From assembly GCA_902623075.1 (NCBI GenBank), contig CACNSD010000001.1, positions 1-64,000 on the forward strand: DNA of 64,000 nucleotides, written 5' to 3'. A program made the position numbers and the translations under genes. Positions 44,094-52,714 of this stretch are shown in pieces. The first letter of the stretch is position 1. Each line of letters begins with the position of its first letter. Under the pieces are notes generated by a model. It did not search any database. It was given only the letters and a program-made list of their open reading frames with translations, and was not told where the DNA came from. The stretch is from an uncultured Pelagibacteraceae bacterium (GTDB taxonomy: Bacteria > Pseudomonadota > Alphaproteobacteria > Pelagibacterales > Pelagibacteraceae).

Positions 44094-45665
44094 ATGAATA
44101 ATATTTATACTTACTTAGAAAAATTACAAAAAAATTACGTCAACTCTTTGATTATTTTTTTTATATGGTGTTCATTATTTATATCTTTAAATACTAATTT
44201 TGTAACAATATTTAATTTAATAGAAAATTTAAATTTTATAAACATAGTAAAAGCTAGATCAATTCTTTTAATAATTTCTTTTTTTTTAATAATTTTTTTT
44301 ATTATTAAAAATAAAATAAAATTTAAAAATAATTTTTTTTATTTATTGTTGTTGATAATTCTAGCTATTCAATCAATATATTTTTTTTCTGATGATTTTA
44401 ATTTGCTTAATAAAATATCATTAACAAATATTTACGAAAAAAATTTATTTTCAGATAGATATTATGGGATTCAGCTGCAGGCAATACAATTATTCCTATC
44501 AATATTTATAAGTTTATTTTTAATTCTGATTTTTAATGAAAAAAAAAATGAAGAAGCTTTTACTATTTCATTTTTATTTTTTTTATCAATTTTTTGTATA
44601 TTTTATTTTTCACTATACATATCTAGTCTACCATCTCATATAAACTCACCAAGTGTATTGTTTTATTTAAATTCTTTTTGGTCTCATGAATCAACAATTT
44701 TTCCTGGTGAGCCTCAAATCAGAATAACTGGAATTGCAAGATCGTTATTAATCATATCTTTAATTTTACTTTGTCTATATTTATTATTTCAAAAAAAAAA
44801 ATTACAGCTTAAATTACCTTTATTAATATTAATTATTTTTATTAACACATCAATTATTTTGACGGGATCTCGATTTGCATCTTACTCTCTTCTTCTTACT
44901 TATTCTTTTTTAATTATTTTATTAGATATTAAATTTTTAAATAAAATAAAATATTTTTTAGTTTTTTTAATAATTCCATTCATTATATTTGTAATATCTG
45001 GAAATATTATTAAAGACATTCAGTTAAATAAAAAATTAAAATCTTTTAATATAGAAAAATCAGATACGAAAACCTCCAAAGAATTAGAAAATATTTTGGA
45101 AGATACAAAAATTCCTAAAGAATTAAAAAAAATTTTAGAAGAAAAGAATTTATATAAATCTCTGGAAGAGAAAAATTTAGGTGAAGTTTTAGAAATAATA
45201 AACTCTACAAGATATGTTGATAAACTAAACAACACAACAGGCAGAGTTCAAATCTGGCGAAATGCATTAGAAATAGTAAAAGAAAGAAATAATTATTTTT
45301 TTGGAAATGGTATAAATGCGGATAGAAGACTTTTAGTAAAATATGGTAATATTTTTGGAACTAATGCATCAAATGGTTTCATAAATATATATTTAACTTC
45401 TGGAATTTTAGGTTTCTGTTTATTTATTTTAGCAAATTTAATTATTTTGAGAAAATTTTATATTTTTATTTTTATTGAAAAATGCTTTTTGAATTTTAAA
45501 AAATATTATTTAATTAATTTATCAATAATTATTATATTTGTGCTTTATCAAAGAATATTTTTTGAAAATTCATTTACTTCTTTTGGATTAGATTATCTAA
45601 TCTATATTGTTTGCTGTTTTTTTGTATTGAACAATATAAGAACTTTAAAACCTGATAAAAATTAA
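44094..45665 (+). CDS. O-antigen ligase/polymerase-like membrane protein
   Basis: A 523-residue protein with about ten to twelve membrane segments. The conserved Wzy_C-type region TGRVQIWRNALEIVKERNNYFFGNG is near residue 380, in the large periplasmic loop, and EPQIRITGIARSLL in another loop. Such proteins ligate or polymerise O-antigen-type glycans at the periplasmic face. Just before the motif is a highly charged Lys/Glu segment (about 310-375) with short repeats (KELENILEDTK, KELKKILEEKN). It follows apt by 11 bp but no functional link is evident. Confidence 0.78.
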   Translation: MNNIYTYLEKLQKNYVNSLIIFFIWCSLFISLNTNFVTIFNLIENLNFINIVKARSILLIISFFLIIFFIIKNKIKFKNNFFYLLLLIILAIQSIYFFSDDFNLLNKISLTNIYEKNLFSDRYYGIQLQAIQLFLSIFISLFLILIFNEKKNEEAFTISFLFFLSIFCIFYFSLYISSLPSHINSPSVLFYLNSFWSHESTIFPGEPQIRITGIARSLLIISLILLCLYLLFQKKKLQLKLPLLILIIFINTSIILTGSRFASYSLLLTYSFLIILLDIKFLNKIKYFLVFLIIPFIIFVISGNIIKDIQLNKKLKSFNIEKSDTKTSKELENILEDTKIPKELKKILEEKNLYKSLEEKNLGEVLEIINSTRYVDKLNNTTGRVQIWRNALEIVKERNNYFFGNGINADRRLLVKYGNIFGTNASNGFINIYLTSGILGFCLFILANLIILRKFYIFIFIEKCFLNFKKYYLINLSIIIIFVLYQRIFFENSFTSFGLDYLIYIVCCFFVLNNIRTLKPDKN

Positions 45666-45671
45666 TTTCGG

Positions 45672-45745
45672 TAGCGGGAAGTGGGATCGAACCACTGACC
45701 TCGGGCTTATGAGTCCCGCGCTCTAACCAACTGAGCTACCCCGCC
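45672..45745 (-). tRNA. tRNA-Met (CAT anticodon), elongator type
   Basis: Minus-strand 74-base tRNA: 5' acceptor GGCGGGG, TA, D-arm GCTC-loop-GAGC, anticodon loop CTCATAA, T-arm AGTGG-TTCGATC-CCACT, acceptor 3' strand TCCCGCT, discriminator A. The sequence after it reads CCG, so CCA is not encoded. Acceptor pairs 1-72 and 7-66 are G-U, and the anticodon stem ends in an A-G mismatch (31-39). The GC-poor initiator features (C1 mismatch, three G-C pairs by the anticodon) are absent, so elongator Met; a lysidine tRNA-Ile with CAT is less likely. Confidence 0.92.
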
Positions 45746-45812
45746 ATTTAAATTCACGTTGAAATATACAACTTATTTTTTTTCATTTAAACTAGAAATA
45801 ACAAAATAAAAA

Positions 45813-46025
45813 TTATTTAGTGACTCCATATTTACTAAACTTATACCATGCTCTCTCATGAAAATAATATAGAAACATTTTTGTCAATACCTCAATACCC
45901 GCTATTGTGCTTGCCCAATCAAATTTTCCTGTAATTAACCATGCTATCAAGAACGTATCTAGGCTAGCAATTATCCTCCATGTTATAGTTTTTGCTAAAT
46001 GTCTTTTTTTTTCAACATGTTTCAT
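45813..46025 (-). CDS. DUF2061 family small membrane protein
   Basis: A 70-residue protein: KKRHLAKTITWRIIASLDTFLIAWLITGKFDWASTIAGIEVLTKMFLYYFHERAWYKF, shown here in parts, is the standard DUF2061 domain (TWRIIAS, YYFHERAW). Two hydrophobic segments. In other bacteria the domain is sometimes fused to or near sulfate-activation genes, but nothing like that is adjacent. Function unknown. Confidence 0.87.
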   Translation of the reverse strand: MKHVEKKRHLAKTITWRIIASLDTFLIAWLITGKFDWASTIAGIEVLTKMFLYYFHERAWYKFSKYGVTK

Positions 46026-46308
46026 AATAACTTTCCTTTTATTGTTAACATTATTAGTAAATTATTTTATTATTTTAGAATTAGAAAATTTTAGCATTAT
46101 CTAGCAAGAGGACCAATGTGCATGTTTGTCTAAATTTACCAAAAGACCATATATAAAGTAGTTTAATAAGGGTAATTAGGCTAAAAATAAATTATTAAAA
46201 CTCTAAAATTATAAAAATTATTGGTTTATAACGCTTTTAATTTTTTAAATACTTATCCACAAGTAATAATTAAATTGAATTATTGCTATTCAAAGATAAT
46301 TTTAAGAT
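46026..46308. other. AT-rich noncoding interval before guaC
   Basis: The longest gene-free stretch in the window (283 bp), between the divergent DUF2061 gene and guaC. I see no convincing reading frame, tRNA or terminator. It contains one perfect DnaA-box 9-mer (TTATCCACA at 46253-46261) close to guaC, about as often as expected by chance in 64 kb. It presumably holds the promoters of both flanking genes. Confidence 0.6.
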
Positions 46309-47343
46309 ATGAGAATTGAAGAAGAATTAAAACTAGATTACTCTGATGTATTATTTAGACCGAAAAGGAGTACTTTAAAGAGTCGAAAAGACGTAAATCT
46401 TCTAAGAACTTATAGATTTAAATATAGTAAGAATGAATGGTCAGGAATTCCTATTATAGCAGCAAATATGGACGGTGTTGGTGAACTTAGTATCGCTGAA
46501 AAGTTAAACGATCATGGTATGATTACATGTCTAACAAAGCAGCATGACATTAAAAAGATAAAACAAAATAAAAATATTAAAAAAATTTATCCAAATATTG
46601 CGTTAAGTATCGGAATTAAAAAAGAAGATTTTGAAAATTTAGATAAAGTTTTGAAAGAGTTTAATTTTTTTAAATTTATCTGTATTGATGTTGCTAATGG
46701 ATACTCTGAGCATTTTACTAATTTTGTTAAGTCTGTCAGAGACAAATATCCAACAAAAACGATTATTGCTGGTAACGTTGTCACTGCTGATATGACGCAA
46801 GAGCTAGTTTTAAGCGGTGCCGATATTGTAAAAGTTGGTATTGGACCTGGAAGTGTTTGTACAACAAGAATTCAAACTGGAGTTGGATACCCACAGTTAA
46901 GTGCAGTAATTGAATGTGCTGATGCAGCCCACGGACTAGGTGCACATGTTATTGCAGATGGTGGATGCACATGTCCTGGTGATGTTGCTAAAGGTTTTGG
47001 AGGTGGTGCAGATTTTGTCATGCTTGGAGGTATGCTTGCAGGCCATGACGAAGGAAATGGAAAAATTGTAAAAGTTAATGGAAGTAAATTTATTGAATTT
47101 TATGGATCTAGCTCTGAAGTTGCTAATAAAAAACATTATGGTGGACTTTCTGATTATAGAAGTAGTGAGGGAAGAAAAGTACGTGTTAAATATAGAGGCA
47201 AAATTAATGATACGATTTTGAACATTCTAGGTGGAGTAAGGAGTAGTTGCACTTATGTAGGTGCCCCATCATTAAAACAGCTAAGTAAATGTACAACTTT
47301 TGTAAGAGTTTCTAATCAATTTAATGATAGTTTAATAAAATAA
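46309..47343 (+). CDS. guaC: GMP reductase
   Basis: IMPDH/GMPR family barrel of 344 residues reducing GMP to IMP with NADPH, balancing A and G nucleotides. The N-terminus [25 protein letters not shown] and [13 protein letters not shown] match GuaC. The active-site cysteine is in [55 protein letters not shown], given here in part, follows. No CBS domains and the GuaC-style N-terminus separate it from IMP dehydrogenase. Confidence 0.95.
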   Translation: MRIEEELKLDYSDVLFRPKRSTLKSRKDVNLLRTYRFKYSKNEWSGIPIIAANMDGVGELSIAEKLNDHGMITCLTKQHDIKKIKQNKNIKKIYPNIALSIGIKKEDFENLDKVLKEFNFFKFICIDVANGYSEHFTNFVKSVRDKYPTKTIIAGNVVTADMTQELVLSGADIVKVGIGPGSVCTTRIQTGVGYPQLSAVIECADAAHGLGAHVIADGGCTCPGDVAKGFGGGADFVMLGGMLAGHDEGNGKIVKVNGSKFIEFYGSSSEVANKKHYGGLSDYRSSEGRKVRVKYRGKINDTILNILGGVRSSCTYVGAPSLKQLSKCTTFVRVSNQFNDSLIK

Positions 47344-47359
47344 TATTTATACTTTTAAA

Positions 47360-47875
47360 TTAGTCAAATTTAAAATCTCTTATATTTGTTGTTTCATACT
47401 TTTCAAAAGGCATATGTATCCAGGGTGAGTCTTTTAAATAATCTACACAATAATCAGGTTTAAATTTTGATGTTGATTTATGCCATATCACAGCAGTTTT
47501 TATTTTCTCTTCTAAATAAAATCCATAAAATAATTCTAACCATTTAACACTTTTAATTAATGTTTTTCCTGAGTCAGCAAGATCATCGACTAATAAAACA
47601 TGCGAACCAAGATTTGGTGTTGTTTTTGCTAAGTCTCTTGAAAAAGTAAATTGGCCTTGTTGATTTTTAATATCATCATTATTACCATGATAAGATTCAA
47701 CTGACAAAATTGCCAATGGAATATTAAAAAGTCTACTGAAAATATCTCCAACTCTCAAACCACCTTTAGCAATACAAATAATTTGATTAAACTTACAATT
47801 ATCTTGGTAAATTTTTTTTGCTAAAAGTTCAATTTTATTATGATAATCATCCCAACTTATATAAATATCTTTCAT
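47360..47875 (-). CDS. Purine phosphoribosyltransferase-like protein
   Basis: Type I phosphoribosyltransferase of 171 residues with the PRPP-binding loop VLLVDDLADSGKTLI and ICIAKGGLRVGDIFSRLF. The style (SRDLAKT, VDYLKDSPWIHMPFE) resembles Gpt/hypoxanthine-xanthine-guanine phosphoribosyltransferases, which salvage bases to nucleotides. Base specificity is not determinable. It is convergent with guaC, also a purine enzyme, 16 bp apart. Confidence 0.85.
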   Translation of the reverse strand: MKDIYISWDDYHNKIELLAKKIYQDNCKFNQIICIAKGGLRVGDIFSRLFNIPLAILSVESYHGNNDDIKNQQGQFTFSRDLAKTTPNLGSHVLLVDDLADSGKTLIKSVKWLELFYGFYLEEKIKTAVIWHKSTSKFKPDYCVDYLKDSPWIHMPFEKYETTNIRDFKFD

Positions 47876-47907
47876 AATTAAATATTATTAGACCTTATTT
47901 ATGTAAA

Positions 47908-48117
47908 CTAAACAATAAAGTACAAAGCTAGAGAACTTACTACAGAAATTAATACAATCGAAAAAATAATTCTTTTTTTTAAGGTCTTTCTATGATCTAA
48001 CCTTACTCTATTAAGTAAAATATTTACGTTAGTAGTCTTGATATTATCTAATTTTAAATCATTTTTTTCAACAATATCAGAATTTATTGATGGTTTATTT
48101 TGGTAATTTTTTTTCAC
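47908..48117 (-). CDS. Tiny single-span membrane protein (paralog of 59012-59209)
   Basis: A 69-residue protein: polar N-terminal half, then VNILLNRVRLDHRKTLKKR and a C-terminal hydrophobic span (about 50-68). The layout and the VNxxxLxxR..K..KKRxI motif closely match a second small protein at 59012-59209, so this looks like a small family with a cytoplasmic basic motif and one C-terminal anchor. Function unknown. It is the last gene after the DMGDH-like gene on the same strand. Confidence 0.6.
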   Translation of the reverse strand: MKKNYQNKPSINSDIVEKNDLKLDNIKTTNVNILLNRVRLDHRKTLKKRIIFSIVLISVVSSLALYFIV

Positions 48118-48166
48118 ATAAATATTTAATCAGTTATTTAAATTAAATACAATAAAAATTAAATTC

Positions 48167-50611
48167 TTAAGAATTTTTATAGTTCTTGTTATTTAATGGT
48201 TGTAAAATAACTTCAGCTGGGTACTTAATTTTCTCAACTTCAATAAACAAGTTTTTATTTTTTAAACTATCAATATTATTTCCAGAATTAACATAACCAA
48301 ATGATAGATTTTTATCAAAACAAAATGAATAATTTCCTGATGTGGTTCTTCCAATAATTTTATTGTCTAAATATATAGGTTCCTCATGTAATAACAAAGG
48401 TTCACCAGGTTTACTATTTTTAAGTGTAAACATCATCATCATTTTATCTAGTTTTCTATCTTTTATTTTTAGAAGAGCATCTTTACCAATAAAATTTACA
48501 TTTTTTTTATAACTTATTGCAAATTTTAAACCAGCTTGATATTGATTTTCTTCAGGAGAAATGTCATGACCCCAGTGCATGAAGCCAGTTTCCATTCTCA
48601 TAATATCCATCGCGTGCATACCACAATGACTTAAATTAAATTTTTTACCTTCATTTACCAAAATTTTATATAAATTTAATGCATCGTCTTTATTTACGTA
48701 TAATTCAAATCCAAGTTCACCTACATAGGATATTCTTTGTGCCCAAATTTTAATATCTTTTATATGTACATATTTACCTGAACTAAATTTAAAATTATTA
48801 TTTGTAAAATCATCCTCACTTAAAGTCTGAATCATATTACGACTTTTAGGACCAAATAGACCTAAACAACAAATTTTTTCGGTAACATCGTAAAATTTAA
48901 CTTCATTAGATAAATATTTCAATATATGGCTTTTATCTCGCTCTCTTGTAGCTGCTGAACTTACTATTCTAAAATGATTTTTATCTATACAAACAATTGT
49001 TAGATCTGTTTCTATACCACCAGCTTCATTTAACATATGAGTATAAGTCGATTTTCCAATTTCATTTTTAATATTAGCTGTACAAATTTTTTGTAATTCA
49101 ACATGTGTTTTTTCACCGTATAAATCAAATTTAGAAAAAGTTGAAAAATCAAAAAGTCCAACATTTTTTCTAGCATTTATGGTTTCATATTTTACAGATG
49201 GATACCAATTTTGATAATTAAAACTGTATTTATATTTTGGCTCCTCACCATTCAGAGCATACCACATTGGTCTTTCGAAACCACCAGCAACACCAAAACA
49301 AGCTCCTGCCCTTTTTAATTCATGATGATAAGGTAGTAATTTTTCATTTCTGGATGTCTTGTGTTGTTTAAAAGGCCAATGCATACCATATAAATCTCCT
49401 AAAGTTTCAGTGACTCTATTCATTATGAATGTTCTAGACGAATGAAAGTTTTGAAATCTTTTTATATCTACAGAAAATAAGTCTTCATTTATATAACCGT
49501 TGATCATCCATTCAGCTGTTACTCTGCCCGCACCTCCAGAACTTGCAATACCAATACTATTAAATCCACAACATGTATAAAGGTTTTTTACTTCAGGTGT
49601 TTCTCCTAATAAATACTGAGTATCAGGTGTAAATGATTCAGGCCCTGAAAAAAATTTTCTTATACCTACATTTTCTAACATTGGAAGCCTATGAAAAGAT
49701 TTTTCTAGGTAAGGTTCAAAGTGATCAAAATCATCAGGAAATTCTCCAAATGAAAAATCATTAGGAACTCTTCCGCTATTTTTGAATGCAGGTTTCGCAT
49801 TAGGTTCAAAAATTCCAACTAACATTTTTCCAGCATCCTCTTTTAAATAAAGACAAGCATTATAATCCCTCAAAACAGGTAAATTTTTAGGAAGATCTTT
49901 TATTGGCTCTGTAATCACATAGAAATGTTCATTAGGGTACAATGGAACACTAACACCAATTTCTTCACCAATTTGTCTTGACCACATACCTGATGCCAAA
50001 ACTACATATTCACATTCAATTTTTCCTTTATTAGTTTCAACACCACATATTTTTTTATTTTTTACTAATATTTTTTTTACTGGAGTCTTCTCAAATATCT
50101 GAACACCTAACTGTTTTGCAGCTTTAGCTAACACATTTGTAACACCAACTGGATCTGCCTGACCATCTTTTGGCATATAAACACCACCTACCAGGTCTTC
50201 GTTTTTTAAAACTGGATATAACTCTTTTATTCTTTTTTTGTTTAAAACTTCTACTTCAACGTTAGATAATTGTGCTGTTGTAGCCTGCCTTAATAATTCC
50301 TGCATCCTTTCTTTTGAAGAGGCAACTGTTATTGCACCGTGTTGTTTCAAACCAGTTGATAAACCTGTTGATTTTTCAAGTTCTTTATAAAGATCTAAAG
50401 AATATTTTCTTAGTCTCGTAATTGTTGAACTGGCCCCTAATTGTCCTATTAATCCTGCAGCATGCCAAGTTGTCCCAGAAGTTAATTGATCTCTTTCTAA
50501 TAAAACAACATCTTTCCAACCAAACTTAGCCAAATGGTAAGCACAAGAAACACCAGCAACACCTCCACCTAAAACGACTACCTTGGTAGAACTTGGTAAT
50601 ATATTACCCAT
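48167..50611 (-). CDS. FAD-dependent dimethylglycine/sarcosine dehydrogenase-like protein
   Basis: An 814-residue two-part enzyme. Residues ~1-380 are a DAO-type FAD domain (VVVLGGGVAGVSCAYHLAKFG, then TSGTTWHAAGLIGQ where the histidine may bind flavin covalently). The C-terminal ~430-814 is a GcvT/aminomethyltransferase folate domain (GLFDFSTFSKFDLYG, GELGFELYV, HCGMHAMDIMRMETGFMHWGHDI). Oxidises N-methyl groups of dimethylglycine or sarcosine and passes the one-carbon unit to tetrahydrofolate. This suits a marine glycine-betaine user. It follows the fcl gene by 6 bp. Confidence 0.88.
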   Translation of the reverse strand: MGNILPSSTKVVVLGGGVAGVSCAYHLAKFGWKDVVLLERDQLTSGTTWHAAGLIGQLGASSTITRLRKYSLDLYKELEKSTGLSTGLKQHGAITVASSKERMQELLRQATTAQLSNVEVEVLNKKRIKELYPVLKNEDLVGGVYMPKDGQADPVGVTNVLAKAAKQLGVQIFEKTPVKKILVKNKKICGVETNKGKIECEYVVLASGMWSRQIGEEIGVSVPLYPNEHFYVITEPIKDLPKNLPVLRDYNACLYLKEDAGKMLVGIFEPNAKPAFKNSGRVPNDFSFGEFPDDFDHFEPYLEKSFHRLPMLENVGIRKFFSGPESFTPDTQYLLGETPEVKNLYTCCGFNSIGIASSGGAGRVTAEWMINGYINEDLFSVDIKRFQNFHSSRTFIMNRVTETLGDLYGMHWPFKQHKTSRNEKLLPYHHELKRAGACFGVAGGFERPMWYALNGEEPKYKYSFNYQNWYPSVKYETINARKNVGLFDFSTFSKFDLYGEKTHVELQKICTANIKNEIGKSTYTHMLNEAGGIETDLTIVCIDKNHFRIVSSAATRERDKSHILKYLSNEVKFYDVTEKICCLGLFGPKSRNMIQTLSEDDFTNNNFKFSSGKYVHIKDIKIWAQRISYVGELGFELYVNKDDALNLYKILVNEGKKFNLSHCGMHAMDIMRMETGFMHWGHDISPEENQYQAGLKFAISYKKNVNFIGKDALLKIKDRKLDKMMMMFTLKNSKPGEPLLLHEEPIYLDNKIIGRTTSGNYSFCFDKNLSFGYVNSGNNIDSLKNKNLFIEVEKIKYPAEVILQPLNNKNYKNS

Positions 50612-50617
50612 ATCGAT

Positions 50618-51559
50618 TTATTTGAAATTGATTTTATTTAAATTTTTATAAGTATACTTTAATGCATCAACTAGTTTTGTTTTAGATTTCCATCCATACT
50701 TCCTTGCAAGACTTACATCTAATACTTTTCTAGGTGTACCATTTAGATTTTTTTTCATAAAAGAAATTTTTATTTTTTTTTGAGGGATTAAAGCTTTCAG
50801 AAATAATTTAGCATAATCTAATATCGAATATTCCTTGCCAGTACCTATATTTATTAAATGGTGTTTAGTATTCTTATTCATAAAATAAATACACGCATCT
50901 GCAATGTCATCTACAAAAATAACTTCTCTTTTTGTTTTTCCATTTCCCCATAAAATTAGTTTTTTTTTATCAAACTTTTCTATTTCATATATTTTTCTTA
51001 TTAGTGCTGGTATGAAATGAGAGTTTAATTTATCATAATTATCATTTGGTCCAAAAGTGTTTGTTGGCATAAGACACTTGTATTTTGTTTTATATTGTTC
51101 GTTGTAACTCTCACACATTTTTATGCCAGCTATTTTAGCCAATGCATATGCGTCATTAGTTTTTTCAAGTTCACCACTTAATAAATATTTTTCTTTTATA
51201 GGTTGTTTGGCAAATTTTGGATATACACAGCTCGATCCTAAAAAAATTAGTTCTTTTATGCCATTCTTATATGCAGAATGAATTATATTTGATTGGATCA
51301 TTAAATTTTCATAAATAAAATTAGCTTTATATTTGTTATTGGAATAAATTCCACCTACTTTAGCAGCAGCTAAAAAAATAAATTTTGGTTTTTTTAACTT
51401 TAAAAAACTAAAAACTTTTTTTTGATCTAATAGGTCTAATTTTTTACGGTTTGCAGTTATTATATTTTTATAACCTTTTAATTTTAATAATCTTAAGATT
51501 GCACTACCAACAAGACCATTGTGACCTGCAACAAATATTTTAGAATTTTTTCTAATCAT
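50618..51559 (-). CDS. fcl: GDP-L-fucose synthase family epimerase/reductase
   Basis: Extended short-chain dehydrogenase of 313 residues. The cofactor motif GHNGLVGSAILRLL is at about 12-25, the catalytic triad in FLGSSCVYPK and AYALAKIAG (YxxxK), and GNGKTKREVIFVDDIADA near residue 215. This matches Fcl/WcaG, making GDP-L-fucose from GDP-4-keto-6-deoxymannose for surface glycans. No gmd partner is in the window. It is oddly placed between alanine dehydrogenase and DMGDH-like genes, with 8- and 6-bp gaps. Confidence 0.88.
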   Translation of the reverse strand: MIRKNSKIFVAGHNGLVGSAILRLLKLKGYKNIITANRKKLDLLDQKKVFSFLKLKKPKFIFLAAAKVGGIYSNNKYKANFIYENLMIQSNIIHSAYKNGIKELIFLGSSCVYPKFAKQPIKEKYLLSGELEKTNDAYALAKIAGIKMCESYNEQYKTKYKCLMPTNTFGPNDNYDKLNSHFIPALIRKIYEIEKFDKKKLILWGNGKTKREVIFVDDIADACIYFMNKNTKHHLINIGTGKEYSILDYAKLFLKALIPQKKIKISFMKKNLNGTPRKVLDVSLARKYGWKSKTKLVDALKYTYKNLNKINFK

Positions 51560-51567
51560 TTATATTA

Positions 51568-52680
51568 TTAAAATATACTATTTGGATTTAAATAATCATA
51601 TCCAAAAACATCAGCAACTGCTTTATAAGTGACTTGCCCTTTATATACATTTAAACCTGCTAAAAAATTTTTATCTTCACTTAACGCTTTTTGATAACCT
51701 TTATTTGCTAGTGTTACTAAATAAGGAAGAGTTGCCTGATTTAATGCAAATGTAGAAGTCCTTGGAACTCCACCTGGCATATTTGCAACACAGTAATGAA
51801 CTACATCATCGACAATATAAGTTGGATCTCCATGAGTTGTGGGTTTGCTAGTTTCTACACATCCTCCTTGATCAATTGCAACATCTACTATTACAGAACC
51901 TCTTTTCATTGTTTTGATCATATCTTTAGTGATTAATTTTGGTGCCTCAGCTCCTGGAATTAACACGCCACCAACTAATAGATCTGTCTCAGCAACTAAT
52001 TTATTCAAGTCTGTTTTATCACTTTGCTCTGGAATAATTTTATCTCCAAACATTTCAACAAGTTGTTTTAATCTTGCTTCGGATTTATCAACTATATGAA
52101 CTTTTGCTTGCATTCCAGTAGCAATTATTGCTGCGTTCTCTCCGACTACTCCACCCCCAAGTATCAATACATTAGCTGGTTCGCCTCCTGGCGCTCCACC
52201 TAATAATACTCCTCTGCCACTTTGATTTTTCTCTAAACAATGAGCTCCAGCTTGAACTGACATTCTTCCTGCAACTGCACTCATAGGTGCAAGCAAAGGT
52301 AATCTTCCATTATCATCTGTAACTGTTTCGTAGGCTATATTAATACTTTTAGAATTTATCAAACCATCAGTTAATTCCTTTGCAGCAGCTAAATGAAGAT
52401 AAGTATATACGATTTGATTTTCTCTAATCATATCAACTTCTATTTTCTGAGGTTCTTTTACTTTAACTATTATTTCTGCATCATTAAAAATATCAGCTGC
52501 TGCATCTACTATTTTTGCTCCAGCCTTTATATACTGGTCATTCTCAAAACCAGCTTCAAATCCACCATTGTTTTCAACCAACACTTCATGGCCCTCTGAT
52601 ACTAAAGTTTTTACGCTATCTGGAGTTAAACCAATTCTATTTTCTTGAGGTTTTATTTCCCTAGGTACGCCTATTTTCAT
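51568..52680 (-). CDS. ald: Alanine dehydrogenase
   Basis: NAD-dependent enzyme oxidising L-alanine to pyruvate and ammonia (370 residues). The N-terminus MKIGVPREIKPQENRIGLTPDSV, the pyruvate-binding lysine in VKVKEPQ and histidine in YTYLHLAA, and the NAD-binding VLILGGGVVGENAA are all present. It follows the omega-aminotransferase gene by 34 bp. Pairing with a pyruvate-dependent transaminase is typical of taurine catabolism: the transaminase makes alanine and Ald regenerates pyruvate. Confidence 0.96.
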   Translation of the reverse strand: MKIGVPREIKPQENRIGLTPDSVKTLVSEGHEVLVENNGGFEAGFENDQYIKAGAKIVDAAADIFNDAEIIVKVKEPQKIEVDMIRENQIVYTYLHLAAAKELTDGLINSKSINIAYETVTDDNGRLPLLAPMSAVAGRMSVQAGAHCLEKNQSGRGVLLGGAPGGEPANVLILGGGVVGENAAIIATGMQAKVHIVDKSEARLKQLVEMFGDKIIPEQSDKTDLNKLVAETDLLVGGVLIPGAEAPKLITKDMIKTMKRGSVIVDVAIDQGGCVETSKPTTHGDPTYIVDDVVHYCVANMPGGVPRTSTFALNQATLPYLVTLANKGYQKALSEDKNFLAGLNVYKGQVTYKAVADVFGYDYLNPNSIF

Positions 52681-52714
52681 GAACTCTCTTTATGTATATT
52701 TGAATAAATAAAAA

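Noticed and set aside
46253-46261. Perfect DnaA box (TTATCCACA) in the 283-bp interval before guaC, considered as a replication origin
   Set aside because: Only one box is present, no origin-type genes flank it, and roughly one such 9-mer is expected by chance on both strands of 64 kb at this base composition.
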